Below are positions 35,796 through 47,921 of a stretch of DNA of 64,000 nucleotides, piece after piece. This DNA comes from Cordilura impudica (Eukaryota > Arthropoda > Insecta > Diptera > Scathophagidae). Position numbers and translations under genes: made by a program. How positions within the stretch are numbered: the first letter of the stretch is position 1; the number at the start of each line of letters is the position of its first letter. The stretch covers positions 134,358,738-134,422,737 of the forward strand of contig OY821520.1 of the NCBI GenBank assembly GCA_963682025.1, read 5' to 3'. Below the pieces are notes generated by a model, which worked only from the letters and a program-made list of their open reading frames with translations, did not search any database and was not told the DNA's origin.

Positions 35796-36374
35796 TACGT
35801 AACTTCGAATTCCGATATTGGAAGTCATTCTCTCAAGTATTGCTGGCCTCTACAAATAAAATGAAATAGATAGCTAGGCTAGCTCTTACATAAAATTACG
35901 TTACGGCTACTTCGAAAATAGTAAAAACCCAGACGATTAATTCGAGTACTTTATTTTTGAGAAAAAAAACGGCATTAAAATATTTTAGAAACTTCAGCAA
36001 AATATAGGGGCTTTGGCAAACTCTGTAAAAAGGTATAATTCCTGAGCGATATCACAACGAGTATATGCAAATGAACTGCAACAAATATGTGCAAGGTACA
36101 TTGGCAGAAACTGACAATGAAGATGACTAATATGTATTTTTTATAAGAGCTTATTATTATTTTTTAATAATAGTTTATTAAAAGCAATATGTTTATTAAA
36201 TAAAAAAAATTTATTTAAATTTTCTATAAAAATAAAAAATCTTATATCATATATATCTTTCCTTAATACTTATATTATACAGCATAAGAGAGCTATCGTA
36301 ACCGCCAACACAATGAACAATTGACTCTTAGCATATTTGCGAAAAGTATCGTAGCGCAATTTTATCTTTAAAAA
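35796..36374. other. Spacer between the two piggyBac elements
   Basis: About 580 bases of A+T-rich sequence without a recognisable gene. A short frame ending at 36130 (VQGTLAETDNEDD) is too small to assign. Confidence 0.5.
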
Positions 36375-36378
36375 TTAA

Positions 36379-38734
36379 CCTTTCTGTCTACAACCACCTA
36401 TCTGGGTAAGTTTTTCATATTCCGTTCAATATATTTTCGCTATCTGATAAGGTATCGACTTGAAATTTTAAATATGTGCCTAAAGTATGGTTTTTCAACA
36501 ACTAAAGATATAATTAAAAAAAATTTTTTTTTGGAATAAATCTACAAGAAGTTTTTGAGATTTACCCCTTAACCATACAACCGACATACCCGGGTAAGCA
36601 AAGAACAATTCAAAAACTTTTTTAATTCAAAGTCCAAAAAAATGTACATAATTATTTTAATGTTTAGTTTAAACCAATACAAGCTTTATTTTACCGTTTT
36701 AATATTAATAAAAATTACACATGTAAATAAAAATATTTTAGAATCACAAGTTTGTGTGTATGTACTCGTACATTGTACATACATTTGTACGTATAAATAA
36801 TTATATTGTTTTTTTGTATCGATTTTTTTTTTCTAGTTTTCACATAGATGACAAAAAGTTACATCCTCCGAATGCTGAACACAAACTGGTTTTTTACATT
36901 CCTTGTAGGATTTTCTTGTTGATCTCCTCTTTTCGCATATGTAGCAATTTCCTTTGTGTGTTTTTCTGTCAGAAGCATCGCGTTCTTCTTGAACACGTTC
37001 TGGTTCAGTAACATTATAAGACTTTACTGTTTGGCTCAACATGCATTCAATTCCACTGCGAGATGAAAAATGTCTCATAATTTGGTGATTTTCTGAGCGG
37101 CTCTGAATTGTGATCAAAGATAACTGTGTACTTAAATTTTGAAGAAACAGTCTTCTTCGGCTCGTTGACGATTTAAGGCTGGGATTATTCTCCATATAGA
37201 TGACAAAAGCTGCAAATCTTTGACTACTCGTTCACCCTAATTTTGTCCCTTTCTCCAGAAGGCGCCAAGCCAGTATATATCTGTCCACTGAGTGGATAAG
37301 ATGTAAGAGAATCACAAACCCACCAAACCTTTATCCCATATTTCGCAGGTTTTGAAGGAATATACTGAGTGAATCCTGTGCCACCACGAAAGGGATAAAG
37401 TTGCTCATCAACAGTTATGTTGGCTCTTACCACATAGTTGTTCTGTAGGTTTCTATTCAGCATCAGAAATATGTAAGATAAGGCTGCTGCTTTATCACTT
37501 TCCTTACGGTGCTGGCGTGTACTACCATTATCAAATCTGATATAACGGCTTATAGACCGAAAACGTTGAAGGCCCATCGAATCACGATATAAAGGATGGG
37601 AATTAGTTTTCCATAAATCAGTTGTATGGACAAAATTAAAATGTGTCACTCCCGCCATTAAAAGTATTCCAAGATAGGCATCAAACTCCGAAGTTGAAAG
37701 AGGTTTCCAAACACGCGTTGGTGTTTTGGGGTGTTCTTTTTGCCTTTGTGCGTAACACTGCTTTGCTTTTCTATTTGTTTCTCGAATTATTATATCACAT
37801 ATTTCTTCAGACATTATTAATTTGAACGTTTTTATAATACTTATATTTGCTGATTTAGAAGTTGGGCCAGTATTTGAAGATCGGAGAATATTATGTGACA
37901 AAATCCTGCGTAGTTCAGGTGGTTGATTCGACCAAATTGTGCCATTTCTTGCGGTATAATATAATGCAGAAGATTCCACTGGATCACTTTACTCTGCTTC
38001 CGAATCCATCTCATCAGCAGGTGTATATTCTGGTAACTGTAATTTCTCTATATCTGAATCATCAATTGTTGAATTATTCCCGTCGCCCTCTTCATCTGCT
38101 AATATATGTGCAAATATTTCTTGTTCAACTTCACTATCAGTTTCCAACATTTCTTCTAATTTTCGATTTATGTATTGCTCTCTTTTTTCGAGGCTAAGCC
38201 CTTGTAATTGGCGGGGAGTTAACCATTCATCATCAGCCATTATACAAATTACTATTTTTAATCTAGTTATTAAAAATTTTAAAATACATGTTTATATACT
38301 TTGTGCACATTTGTATGTGTGTATGTCAAACTAACCTTTATTAATTAATTAATAAATGTATTAATCAATTTATTGGATTTTCTATCAAATCAAAACGTTT
38401 TTGTGTTTCTGCAATCACACCTCACATTACAAGTGCAAATAAAAACTAATTTGATTTGCTAACAAATTGTCTTTACGATGCTGTGTTCACTCTGTTTTAT
38501 AGATAAGATAAGCAATGGGAATCTCCTTTAGTAAAAGCATACAGAAATACGTAGTCACCTAGTTATAAACGACGACGTTTTTTTTTTCATAATAACGGAT
38601 GCAAATCATTCAATTTGCTGAGAAAAACAAAAAATAGTGGTTTCATCTGAACAAATTCCCTTGCAAAGTGTACGACTTAACCGGGTATGATGGTTGTATG
38701 TTTAACGGAAATTTTTTGGTTGTAGACATAAAGG
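36379..38734 (-). mobile_element. piggyBac-like element 2
   Basis: Inverted ends CCTTTCTGTCTACAACCA and CCTTTATGTCTACAACCA are flanked by TTAA (36375-36378 and 38735-38738). Subterminal copies of CATACAACCGACATACCCGG (36576-36595) and its inverse (38682-38700) strengthen the pairing. The termini and protein differ from element 1, so these are two families. Confidence 0.9.
36833..38240 (-). pseudogene. piggyBac-like transposase pseudogene 2
   Basis: Minus strand from ATG 38240: an acidic N-terminus (LETDSEVEQEIFAHILADEE) runs to an in-frame stop at 37989, after which the same frame continues through EFDAYLGILLMAGVTHFNF, MGLQRFRSISRYIRFD and ANITVDEQLYPFRGG; the Asp of VDEQ matches the first catalytic Asp. 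KYGIKVWWVCDSLTSYP follows. The middle is then deleted, taking the other two catalytic Asp. The C-terminus (37195-36833) has a Cys-rich zinc finger: CYICEKRR, then KECKKPVCVQH, then CHLC. One stop and one large deletion make it inactive. Confidence 0.88.
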
Positions 38735-38738
38735 TTAA

Positions 38739-39045
38739 TAAATGCAATATATGAATAGTCTTATTATATGAATAGTCAATTATATAATATTGTTGCCCAT
38801 TTAAATCTATAACGAAAAAATAATAAAACTCCTTTCCTGTAAAATGTGCCTTTTGTCGCTTACAATGTTACCCCAAATAGGGCTCATTAATATGTTTCTC
38901 AAAAATAATGACTTACGATAACAAAGTAATCGATAATTATTATGTTTGACACATCTTATTTCATACTTTTTATTTAAAGTTTTTAAATTTTTTAAATTAA
39001 AAATTTAACACAAACGAGATTAAACAAGATAAATATTTGAGAGCT
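38739..39045. other. Upstream region of the acidic-tailed CAP gene
   Basis: About 300 bases with no gene. No clear TATA element is visible; TTATTTAAAG at 38969-38978 is the nearest T/A motif. Confidence 0.4.
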
Positions 39046-40141
39046 ATGAATTCAATTTTTGCATTCGTTTATTTGGGAGTAATTGTTTCGGGTGATGTAT
39101 TTAAAGATTATTGCACACCAAATCTTTGTCCATATCATGGTGGAGATGGCGCACATACTGGTTGCCGCAACAAAACACCTCATAACGGCGTATATTTTTT
39201 TTTGAACTTTAACAAAAATTTATTTATTGAAACCGTGTTTTTTATGTTTTTATAGGAACTTCAAGCATCATGTCCAGAAGGAGCTTACATGATTGATATG
39301 GATGACCGTCATAAAAAAGTTATTCTTGACAAGCACAATGATCAACGTAATTTTGTTGCTGGTGGTGGTCTTAAACCATTCGGTGTTAGAGCAGCTTGTC
39401 GAATGGGTGCTGTAACGTGGGACGAAGAATTGAGACTTACAGCTGAACTCCATGTAAAAGAATGTAAGTTTGCTCATGATAAATGCCGTAATACCATAAA
39501 CTACCCTTTCGCTGGACAAAATCTTGGTATGACTAACTTCACTAAAACGAAGCAATTCAATCTTACATACTACATATTGAATTTTATAACTCTATGGTAC
39601 CTGGAATATGTAGACGTCAAACCGAAAGTAATTGATATGTATGAACATATCCCACACCCGTGAGATATTTGAACAGAAAATATAGAGAATACAATTCATT
39701 CGAGCTGTTTTTTTTATTTTTAATTTCAGCATGGTTAGTCATTTTTTAGCTATTGTGAATGAGCGCAATAACCGTATTGGATGTTCCTCTATTCATTATG
39801 AAGCCGACGACAAACGTTTCTCACTTTTGTTTACTTGCAACTATGCCACTACTAGCATTATTAACAGCACCATTTTCAATACTTGTAAAAGACCCGGTTC
39901 TGGGTGTACAACGGGAAGAGACCCAAAATACCGTAACTTGTGCTCTGTCCGCGAAAATTATGATGTACAAGGAATGCTTGATTTCGTTCCATATGATGAA
40001 AGTGGCGGTGATGATTTCGATGACGATGAAGATGAATATGATGAGACGAGTAACAGTGCATTACGGTCCCGATACAAAAATAGTCCGCCAGTAAAAATAT
40101 TCAGCATTACTATGTCATTGTTAATATATAATTTCCTCTAA
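39046..40141 (+). CDS. Antigen-5-like CAP protein with acidic tail and hydrophobic C-terminus
   Basis: Three exons: 39046-39189, 39256-39659 and 39730-40141, with the same intron phases as the other CAP genes here; they give 319 residues. I chose ATG 39046 because it leads directly into a signal peptide (MNSIFAFVYLGVIVSG). The mature start has DYCTPNLCPY. Exon 2 has KHNDQRNFVAGG, ACRMGAVTWDEELRLTAELH, CKFAHDKCRNT and AGQNLG. Exon 3 has SHFLAIVNERNNRIGCSS, CNYATTS and GRDPKYRNLCS. Unlike copies A-C, about 60 residues follow: an Asp/Glu run (DESGGDDFDDDEDEYDE) and, at the very end, a hydrophobic stretch (VKIFSITMSLLIYNFL). A short hydrophobic tail on a secreted protein suggests a GPI-anchor signal; that is inference. 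The loop after GQNLG is also unusual (TNFTKTKQFNLTYYI). Confidence 0.88.
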
Positions 40142-40239
40142 ATTGTTAATTTATTCTAAGATTAATGGATTACATAAATAACAATCGCACATGTATTTAA
40201 ATTCCTACAAATCATTCGTTTTTACTTTAAATTAATACT

Positions 40240-41030
40240 ATTTATACCCTATACCACTATGTGGTGCTGATGTTTGTAACTAACAAAAATATTTAGCTCA
40301 ACTTTCATTGTAAATAAACAGGTCTACTCAGAATCACATTATGAGTTGATTTGGCGATGTCTTTCCATTCGCTTGGCTGTCTGGCTGTTCGTCTGACTGT
40401 CAATGTAAACCTTGTTATCAAACTACTGTGGGGCCATTTTTATTCCTTGTACCCATATAAAGCGGCTTTTCGATATTCACTTAAATCCATCAAAAACAAA
40501 AACCTTCTCAACTTTTATTTTCAACAAATGTTTTATTTCAGCTTTGCTAGAGCAGATATATTCGTGCTAGTTAGGTTAATATGTTTATTGAATATAATCG
40601 AACTTAATTTATAGTATAAAAATGCTTACTTAGCAATTCCGTATAAAGTGGAAAGTATAGTATAACAGAACATCTTTATAACATATTTATAACATATTTA
40701 TAAGTTATATATTATAACATATTTATAAGTTATAGTGAATGTTATAACGGCTTGACTGGGAAGATCTAGTTTATGCTACTGTAATCACAACATACAGTGT
40801 ACAATGCAAACAGTGTCGATCATTTTATTATTTTGTGTGTAATATTATATTTTTATATTTCGATAGTCAAAAATGTTCTTGTGGGTAGTAATGAATGTGA
40901 TTCATGCTACAAAGGGAATGATCGGTTCATTTTTGACCTGATCACCATATAAAACTAGATTCCGGTATGAAATTTTCCAAATTTTTTAAAAACAAATATA
41001 TTGCATCGATATTTTTCCTAGTCGATCTAG
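40240..41030 (+). repeat. Dispersed palindrome-ended repeat, degraded pieces
   Basis: 40243-40500 keeps the TATACCCTATACCACTATG end and the CAGAATCAC and CATATAAAGCGGCTT blocks, with large deletions. 40915-41030 keeps ATGATCGGTTCATTTTTGACC and the adjacent block. The 87-codon frame at 40351-40614 is a repeat translation. Confidence 0.6.
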
Positions 41031-41139
41031 ACTAAAACTTGAAATATTTATTTTAAAAGCATTTTTTTGACAGTATAAACTTCTGAGGCGGAATTGGTAT
41101 TGGAATGGAATAACGCCTGACAAAGAATTTTCATCTATA

Positions 41140-41512
41140 ATATTAATAGGCTAGGCGATTTCTTGTGACCGATGTTTTGTTCTACCGTTTTATCCCAATT
41201 TTGACCAAACGTATATTATTTGAAAGGTATTTCTTTTTAGCCGTTTTGTAGACTTACAGATTTTTAAATTTTTCCTTTATTCTGAGTAAATTGCATTTAA
41301 CTTTGCTACTAACACATACATAAAATTATACAATGCTGTGTGTGTGCTTATTAAAACTGCTAATGTGTTTGTATTAAAAATGAGTTTGTTTTTTGTGTTG
41401 CTTTGTGAATTGGCTATAATTGATAAGCATAACTTTAGGGTCTTTATTTAATGGAAAAATAAAATTTCCTAAAATTTGCACTCGAATTTCGAGGGCTGGA
41501 ATATGCTAGTAA
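41140..41512 (-). repeat. Dispersed repeat family 2, copy 2
   Basis: Inverted relative to 17425-17775, from TTAATAGGCTAGGCG to CGAATTTCGAGGGCTGGA. A degraded direct copy follows at 41815-42025. Confidence 0.75.
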
Positions 41513-42050
41513 TAATAAATAATCAAAGGTACGATCCAGAATATCTGTTAGCATCATTGTACCGGAGAAACACACCTGGGAAAGATTTTGAATGCATCGT
41601 TTTGAATTATGAGATGAACTAAAAGCATGGATAGAATGGGTTAAAGTAGCACTGGTGGGAGAAGAGAAACCAAATTTCTGATGTTTTAGTTAAACTTATA
41701 TAAAATTAATTAACTTAATTAACTATAAAATATCAACTTACTATATTATTACCACAGACAATATGGGTGACCCCATCATTATAAACTAGCAGTGTTTTTC
41801 ATATACAATTTTTGCAAACACATTAACAAATTTAATTAATACACATGCAGTAGCAACTTTAAATGCATTTTACTTAAAAAAAAATGTAAAAATATAAAAA
41901 TCTGTAAAACTGGTGGACAGATAAAAAGAAATACCTTTCAAATGAAGTATGTTTGGTCAAAGTCGGGGTAAAACTGATAAAGTTACATCGGTCACAAGAA
42001 ATGGCCTTGCCTATTAATATTTTAATTACGATTGGAACAGAAATCGGCCG

Positions 42051-42466
42051 CATTCAACAACAAGAATGTTCAATTCGGCTGTGCCGAATCTTTGATACCC
42101 TCCACCTCGGTTTGAGTATTGATAATAAATGTAAACAAAATATTGGAAAAATATGCATGCGTTTCCGGTTATATGACATAACTTCTCGTTTAATTTAGTT
42201 TTTGCTAATTAAATAGCTCGCCCTAACCTCCATTGCAAAGGTAATGGTTGCGTAGGGTGGCTATATGCATTAAATCGTGCTAATTGGAGATGGCTGTATA
42301 GTTTCTTTTAACTGGCGAAATATTTTGTCATTGCGGCCATATAGGTCGGATGGAGTAACAAAATAATAACCAAACAAGAGTGTTAAATTCGGCTGTGCCG
42401 AATCTTTGATACCCTCCACCTCGGTTTGAGTATTGATAATAAATGTAAACAAAATATTGGAAAAAG
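42051..42466. repeat. Direct repeats with ATTCGGC-palindrome
   Basis: A roughly 95-bp block with the palindrome ATTCGGCTGTGCCGAAT, then CTTTGATACCCTCCACCTC and AAATGTAAACAAAATATTGG, occurs at 42055-42147 and 42375-42466. 42481-43270 beyond it is A+T-rich with no gene recognised. Confidence 0.65.
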
Positions 42467-43382
42467 TAAACAATTTGTTAAACTTAATACCAAATTATTT
42501 CAGAAAATTCTTTGGGTTGGTTTTCGTCTTTTCTATTATTTCGGATTTATTTCGGTGTTTGCTTTTTGGTCATAGTGGTTGCTGATCGCCATGCATTTAG
42601 GTTATATATAGTATAGTTTCTTTTAACTGGCCAAATATTTCTTCATTGTAACCAAAAAAAAAGCTCTCTCAATTTTTTTTTTTAAAATATTGCCATATTT
42701 TGAAAACATAGAGAATAAATTTATAATAATAAATAATCAAATTAGGGATGCCAAACGCAAAAAAACCAAAAGTCCCAAACATTTTAAATAAAATAATTTT
42801 CATCCAAAAAAAAAATGGTGAAAATTTATATATAAAAAATAACATTCTCATCAAATTACGTTTACTTATGTAACAATTTTTATGTTAACAATTCTTAAAT
42901 ATCATTTGAGGTTTTCTTAAATTCATTGAATTTAAATTAATATTTTCTGTAGTGCGATTCTGTAAATTTCAAATTCAACGATCTGACAATCGCAAAATAT
43001 ATCGACAGCTATTGTTGTTTGCACTAAGGATTAAGTGATTCACTAAGTACATACATCTTAACGACAGTCGACAAATCTGTTTTTCTATTTATTTAAATTG
43101 TAAACTAGTGGCACCTCTGTCAAAATAAGCGAAAAACACAAAGAAGAATAGAAAAAAACAAATTACTTCGTGTTTGACAGGATGATTTTATGTTTATGTT
43201 TAATATCTTTATTTTTTTTTTACTAATATTTCTGTTTATTCTCTAATGGGTATTTTTATTCGACCTTATGTTTTAATTTTAATTAAATAATTTCTTCCAA
43301 ACTCACAAAAAAAGGCGCGTAACAATAATTAAACATACATGACGTGTCAACGAGTTAACATCTAATATTGCACTAATTGATC

Positions 43383-44432
43383 TTATTTAATTTTTCTAAT
43401 TATATGTCTATAGCTATGTGCACAATTTTCTGTGTCCGTTTTATAATTTATTCTCTTTTCCTTTGGTATGTTAATTATGTGTAGCATTTCCAATGTAAAG
43501 CGTCTCTTATAATTCTCTTCGGTATGTAAAATCTCCACATTTTCAAAGTCTGGTGTATGTCCTCTCTCCGCACAGTGGGCCGCAAGTGCTGTTTTTTGTG
43601 TCGTAAAATTTTTCCTATTTCTCAGGTCTGATTTATGTCCTGCTAATCTATTTTTTAATTTATTCTTAGTTGTTCCAACATATACCTGATTGCATATGTT
43701 GCTTTTGTCACCTTTGCATTTTATTTTAAAAATTAGATTTGATTTATCAAGTTTGTTTATTTTGCTCTTCGTGTTGGAGAAAAGTTGTCTTAATGTGTTA
43801 CCAGCTTTTGGTGCTATTTTGTATTTTTCTTTGTTGTATATGTCCGATTTCTCAATACGCTCCGAGATTCTGGGTACGTAGGTTACCGATTTGTATGATT
43901 TTGTATGTTTCTCTTTAATGATGTTGTTAGTATTATTTCTATTTATTTTAACAAGTTTTTAATTTATATTGCTCGGGAATGAGTTCTTTTTTAATACGTC
44001 TTGTATCCTCTTCACGTTATCGTTATGAAACTGTTTGTCACTGATCGTTAGTACCCTCTTAATAAAATTGTTTGCTGTATTCATGATAATATTTCTTGGC
44101 TGGCATGAGTGATAATTGATTATTCTCCCTGACGATGTTGGTTTTTGGTACCAATCTATCTTAATTTGGTTTCCTTTCCTTATAACTAATGTATCTAGAT
44201 AAGGCAATCTTCCGCCTTCTTCCTCCTCGATGGTAAATTTGATATTGTAGTGGAAATTGTTTAGCTGCCTGAGTATATTATCAATCTCACTTGTATTTAT
44301 AATGCAAAATAAATCGTGCACGTATTTCGTAAGAAGTCTAGGTTTCTTGTCAAGTTTATTCACACAAAACGTACAAAATATATTTCGAACTAAGGAATTT
44401 CTGTATACAGATATTAACAAATCACTGAACAC
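43383..44432 (-). pseudogene. Penelope-like RT plus GIY-YIG ORF, 5'-truncated
   Basis: Minus strand. 44432-43959 covers the later part of the Penelope reverse transcriptase: YVHDLFCIINT (in place of the catalytic YxDD-type box, here with a single Asp), then EEEGGRLPYLDTLVIRKGN and IDWYQKPTSSGRIINYHS, both hallmark Penelope segments. One in-frame stop (43959) separates it from the linker and the GIY-YIG endonuclease: CNQVYVGTTKNKLKNRLAGH, CAERGHTPDF and ILHTEENYKRRFTLEMLHI. The N-terminal half of the RT is missing because the copy joins the other one at about 44435. Penelope proteins reverse-transcribe at a nick made by the GIY-YIG domain. Confidence 0.85.
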
Positions 44433-44435
44433 AAT

Positions 44436-45251
44436 ATTGCATAATTTTCATGCCAAAATATTAAATTTGTTGAAAAAACAAAAACATGAAGTTACAAAAC
44501 ATAATGACAAACTAGTGAAAGAACTGGAGACCAAAATAGATAAACAATTAAATTCTGACGAACGTGAACAATTTTGGGACAGCGAAAGAATTATTTCAAA
44601 AACTAAAAACACGGAGATTATTAACCGCCATAAGAGAAAATTTGATAAGCTAAGAGATGAACAAAGGAAAGAGCTAGGAATATTAAAAAACGACAAGTGG
44701 TTTGTTAATAAGACGAATGTAAAAATTCCCGATGATATACAGTGGATTCTTTCGCTAGGACAAAAACATGCTGTACCTACTAAAAAAGAAAAATTTCCCA
44801 TGTTTAAGTATATCGCAGACGGAGAGGACTGCATTCAAACATTAGACAACTTTTCTCCAACACGAAGAGCAAAATAAACAAACTTGATAAATCAAATCTA
44901 ATTTATAAAATAAAATGCGAAGGTGACAAAAGCAACATATGCAATCAGGTATATGTTGGAACAACTAAGAATAAATTAAAAACTAGATTAGCAGGACATA
45001 AATCAGACCTGAGAAATAGGAAAAATTTTACGACACAAAAAACAGCACTTGCGGCCAACTGAGCGGAGAGAGGACATACACCAGACTTTGAAAATGTGGA
45101 GATTTTACATACCGAAGAGAATTATAAGAGACGCTTTACATTGGAAATGCTACACATAATTAACATACCAAAGGAAAAGAGAATAAATTATAAAACGGAC
45201 ACAGAAAATTGTGCACATAGCTATAGACATATAATTAGAAAAATAAAATAA
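44436..45251 (+). pseudogene. Penelope-like ORF with RT deleted
   Basis: The plus-strand frame to 44877 encodes the Penelope N-terminal region: a Lys/Glu-rich coiled segment (HEVTKHNDKLVKELETKID), NRHKRKFDKLRDEQRKE, then WILSLGQKHAVPTKKEKFP. At CIQTLDNFSP it jumps straight into the sequence that precedes the GIY-YIG domain in the left copy, so the whole reverse transcriptase has been removed. A one-base shift there gives a stop. The GIY-YIG domain (44900-45251) is intact in sequence except for a stop at the first Cys of the CAERGH motif. Confidence 0.85.
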
Positions 45252-45426
45252 GATCAATTAGTGCAATATTAGATGTTAACTCGTTGACACGTCATGTATG
45301 TTTAATTATTGTTACGCGCCTTTTTTGTGAGTTTAATTTGTATATTTTATATATATTTTTATGTTTGTTATTGTCTCTGTTGAACAGTGGTGTAATTAAT
45401 TTTTATTATTCTTATAATTTAAGATC

Positions 45427-45456
45427 CTGAAGATGCCAACCGGAGGTTGGCGAAAT
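45427..45456 (+). ncRNA. Hammerhead-ribozyme-like motif of the Penelope copy
   Basis: CTGAAGA (45427-45433) is followed by a GCCAAC/GTTGGC stem with a short loop and then GAAA (45452-45455). This matches the hammerhead core order CUGANGA, stem II, GAAA. Penelope elements are known to carry such motifs. Stem III and the cleavage site are not clear to me, so activity is uncertain. Confidence 0.5.
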
Positions 45457-45539
45457 ATTGAAAAATAAATTAATAAAAATAAAATTAATAAAAACAGACC
45501 TCGAGCTGGAAGAAATTATTTAATTAAAATTTCTGTTTA

Positions 45540-47921
45540 TTTATTTGAAAATGAAATAATGAATATGCTATTTAATTTTTTTATTTATATAAAAAAGTTT
45601 TTTAATAAAAGCAAAATATTTTAACTATTTTATGATTTTTATTTATGTATAACATTTCAATCTAAAAATTTAAATTTTTATCGATTGAATAAACAACACA
45701 AAAATGGTTGTCGTTTAGATAAGAACAACAGCTGACTTTAAGAATAGCGAATATCGTTTAAAAATTTTACTGGTAATTTTGCAATTTTCTTTTTTTAACG
45801 ATTCGACTATCGTTAAAAGAAGTTACTGAACCGCGGTACTGAAAAGTTATTAATTTCTCCTGAATGGTAATATTTTTTTTAAATGTAAACATTTTTAAAT
45901 GTAAACATATTTGGTGTTTTTTTTTTTGGAATTTCAATTTGTGTTTAACGAATAAAATTTATATATTAAAGATGCAATTGATGACTTCTAAATTTAAAAT
46001 TATTATTTCCGACGTTTTGATATGATTTTCTGAAATTCAATTAATATTTTCTAATTTATAATTGGAAATTTTAATTTCAGTTTTTATAAGAATTGATATT
46101 TTCTTAAATTTGAATGGAAAATTTAAAAAGTGCAATTTTGTATTTATGTGAATAATAATGCTTGAGTAATTTTTAAAAATTAGATGTAATCGCAATCAGA
46201 TATTTTGTAGGTAAAGCAGTAAATAGTTCTATATAACTATGTAGAACTGTTTTGAAAGCAAAAAAACTCATTGATGAACTCGGTAACTCTATTTTGTAAA
46301 GACAAAAAGTTAACATGCCAAACTTATGTTCATATTTGTAAAAGAATAATGAAAAAAACGCATGAAAGAAAAGACCAGCCCGTGTATACTCTTAACATTG
46401 TGCTGCATGATATCTACATATTTGAAAATATTGACATTCATGTTAAAATAGAAATAACTATTGCAAAGCTAATTAGAACAAAAATTGTGGCGCAATCTAC
46501 TGTGACATAGTCACGCTGAGCAAAATGAAGTGACACTCTGTTAATGCAAAAGAAATGTATTTTCCCCACAACAAAATATTGCAGAATTTTATGTAAATAA
46601 AATAATATACCGATTTATTTCTAATATGCAGTTTTTATGGATATACATTAGAGTGGTTTTATAAAATCGATCTTCGATTTTTATAGGTGCTCAGGTCTAG
46701 GGTTGTGTCACTTAGTGTAAAAATGCTATTGTAAAAGTTTTAGCTCAATCGGACTATGCCTTCCCGACCCCATTCGGCCCTAAAGTTTAGAAAACGGAAT
46801 ACAAGGCGAAAAAGTCACTTTTTTTTAGTTTTTGTAAAAATTTTTATATGTAAAAGTTTTTACTCAAGAAGGTAAATTAATCGAAATGAAGATATAATTA
46901 TGTTTCCAAAAAGGTATAAAAACACAAAATCGGTTAAAAACTAGCCCAGTAATAAATAATACCCCAGACCACTAAGGTGGCAATTATTACTTGACCGAGA
47001 AATTCGAGCACACATTTTAAAAATTTTTTAAATTGATTACTGAAATATATTTTTTTTACTTAAGAGACTCAAATTTGTGAGATGTAGAAGAAGTTTTTTT
47101 TTTGGATGGCGTTAACCTGTCCTAATGTGATGCCAAAGACGGACAAAATTTTTGGGGTGTTTTTCAAATCTCCAATTTCAAATTTTAAAAAAATTTCTTC
47201 AACAAAATCGCAAAAATTGAGATTTGGACTCCAGTGGCTTGTTTGAAACATGTTAGAGATCGAAAATAAAAAAAATTAAAAATATCCCCTGGCACACTTG
47301 GGTAGGGCAACGATTTAATTTTTGCAAATTTCGAGGAAATTGTGTTTTTTTGGTAATTTTTGCCTTATTTGTTGTCATAAAATATTTAAAATAGAAAATT
47401 AGCTACTTTTGTACCGTTTGTTGTTTTTGTTTATCACCATGACTTAAGGTTGAAAAAAAAATTTTTTTGGACATCATTAACCCATGTGGACCAGAGGCCC
47501 CAAGAGACCCCACACTTATATATTTCAATTTACAAAAAACGTTGAAGATTTTCTTGCTACTTTTGAATTTTAATAAACGCGATGTAAAATATAATAACAC
47601 AATATTTGAAGATTCTGTGCCAAAGGTTTTGGACATATTAAACAACGTTAACCCTTGCCGAGCCGCATTAAGGTCAAAGAAGTTACTGCGAGAATTTATA
47701 TATATTTGAACAAAAAGTATTTAAATTAATTTTTTTTTACAAACCTGGCTTAGACCAGTATTTTTATCATTTAACATAAATTTTGAAATAAATTAACCCT
47801 TAGATGCTCTTGGTGTCAAAAAGACCCATAGTTGAAAAAACTTTAAAAATATGTTGTGTATAGAATAATAATATGTCATTGTATAGAATAAAAAATTGTA
47901 TTTAATGAAATAATAATTTTA
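45540..47921. other. Intergenic, no supported gene
   Basis: A+T-rich. The frame at 46271-46510 (79 codons) has no recognised motif. 46640-46930 carries blocks common in fly repeats (TCAATCGGACTATGCC, CCCATTCGGCCC). 47460-47520 and 47800-47835 contain CAAGAGACCCCAC and GTGTCAAAAAGACCC words resembling those of the foldback element interior. Confidence 0.4.

Larger units (their letters stand above)
43275..45531. mobile_element. Two Penelope-like element copies, head to head
   Basis: The left copy is on the minus strand (43275 to about 44435) and the right copy on the plus strand (about 44436-45531). Their 3' regions are inverted copies of each other: the GIY-YIG coding region and the CGTTGACACGTCATGTATG segment occur on both sides. 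The outermost 24 bases (43275-43298 and 45508-45531) form a perfect inverted repeat. The right copy has about 180 extra bases (45334-45507) including a hammerhead-like motif; the left copy lacks them. Confidence 0.85.

Noticed and set aside
39759..40094. 111-codon plus-strand frame in exon 3 of the acidic-tailed CAP gene
   Set aside because: Alternate-frame shadow rich in Met; the CAP frame carries the conserved Cys residues.
44448..44834. 128-codon minus-strand frame
   Set aside because: Antisense shadow of the Penelope N-terminal region, which has recognisable sense motifs.
46966..47840. Second copy of the 14717-16981 foldback
   Set aside because: TAAGGTGGCAATTATT resembles its end and some inner words recur, but I found no matching right end or TSD.
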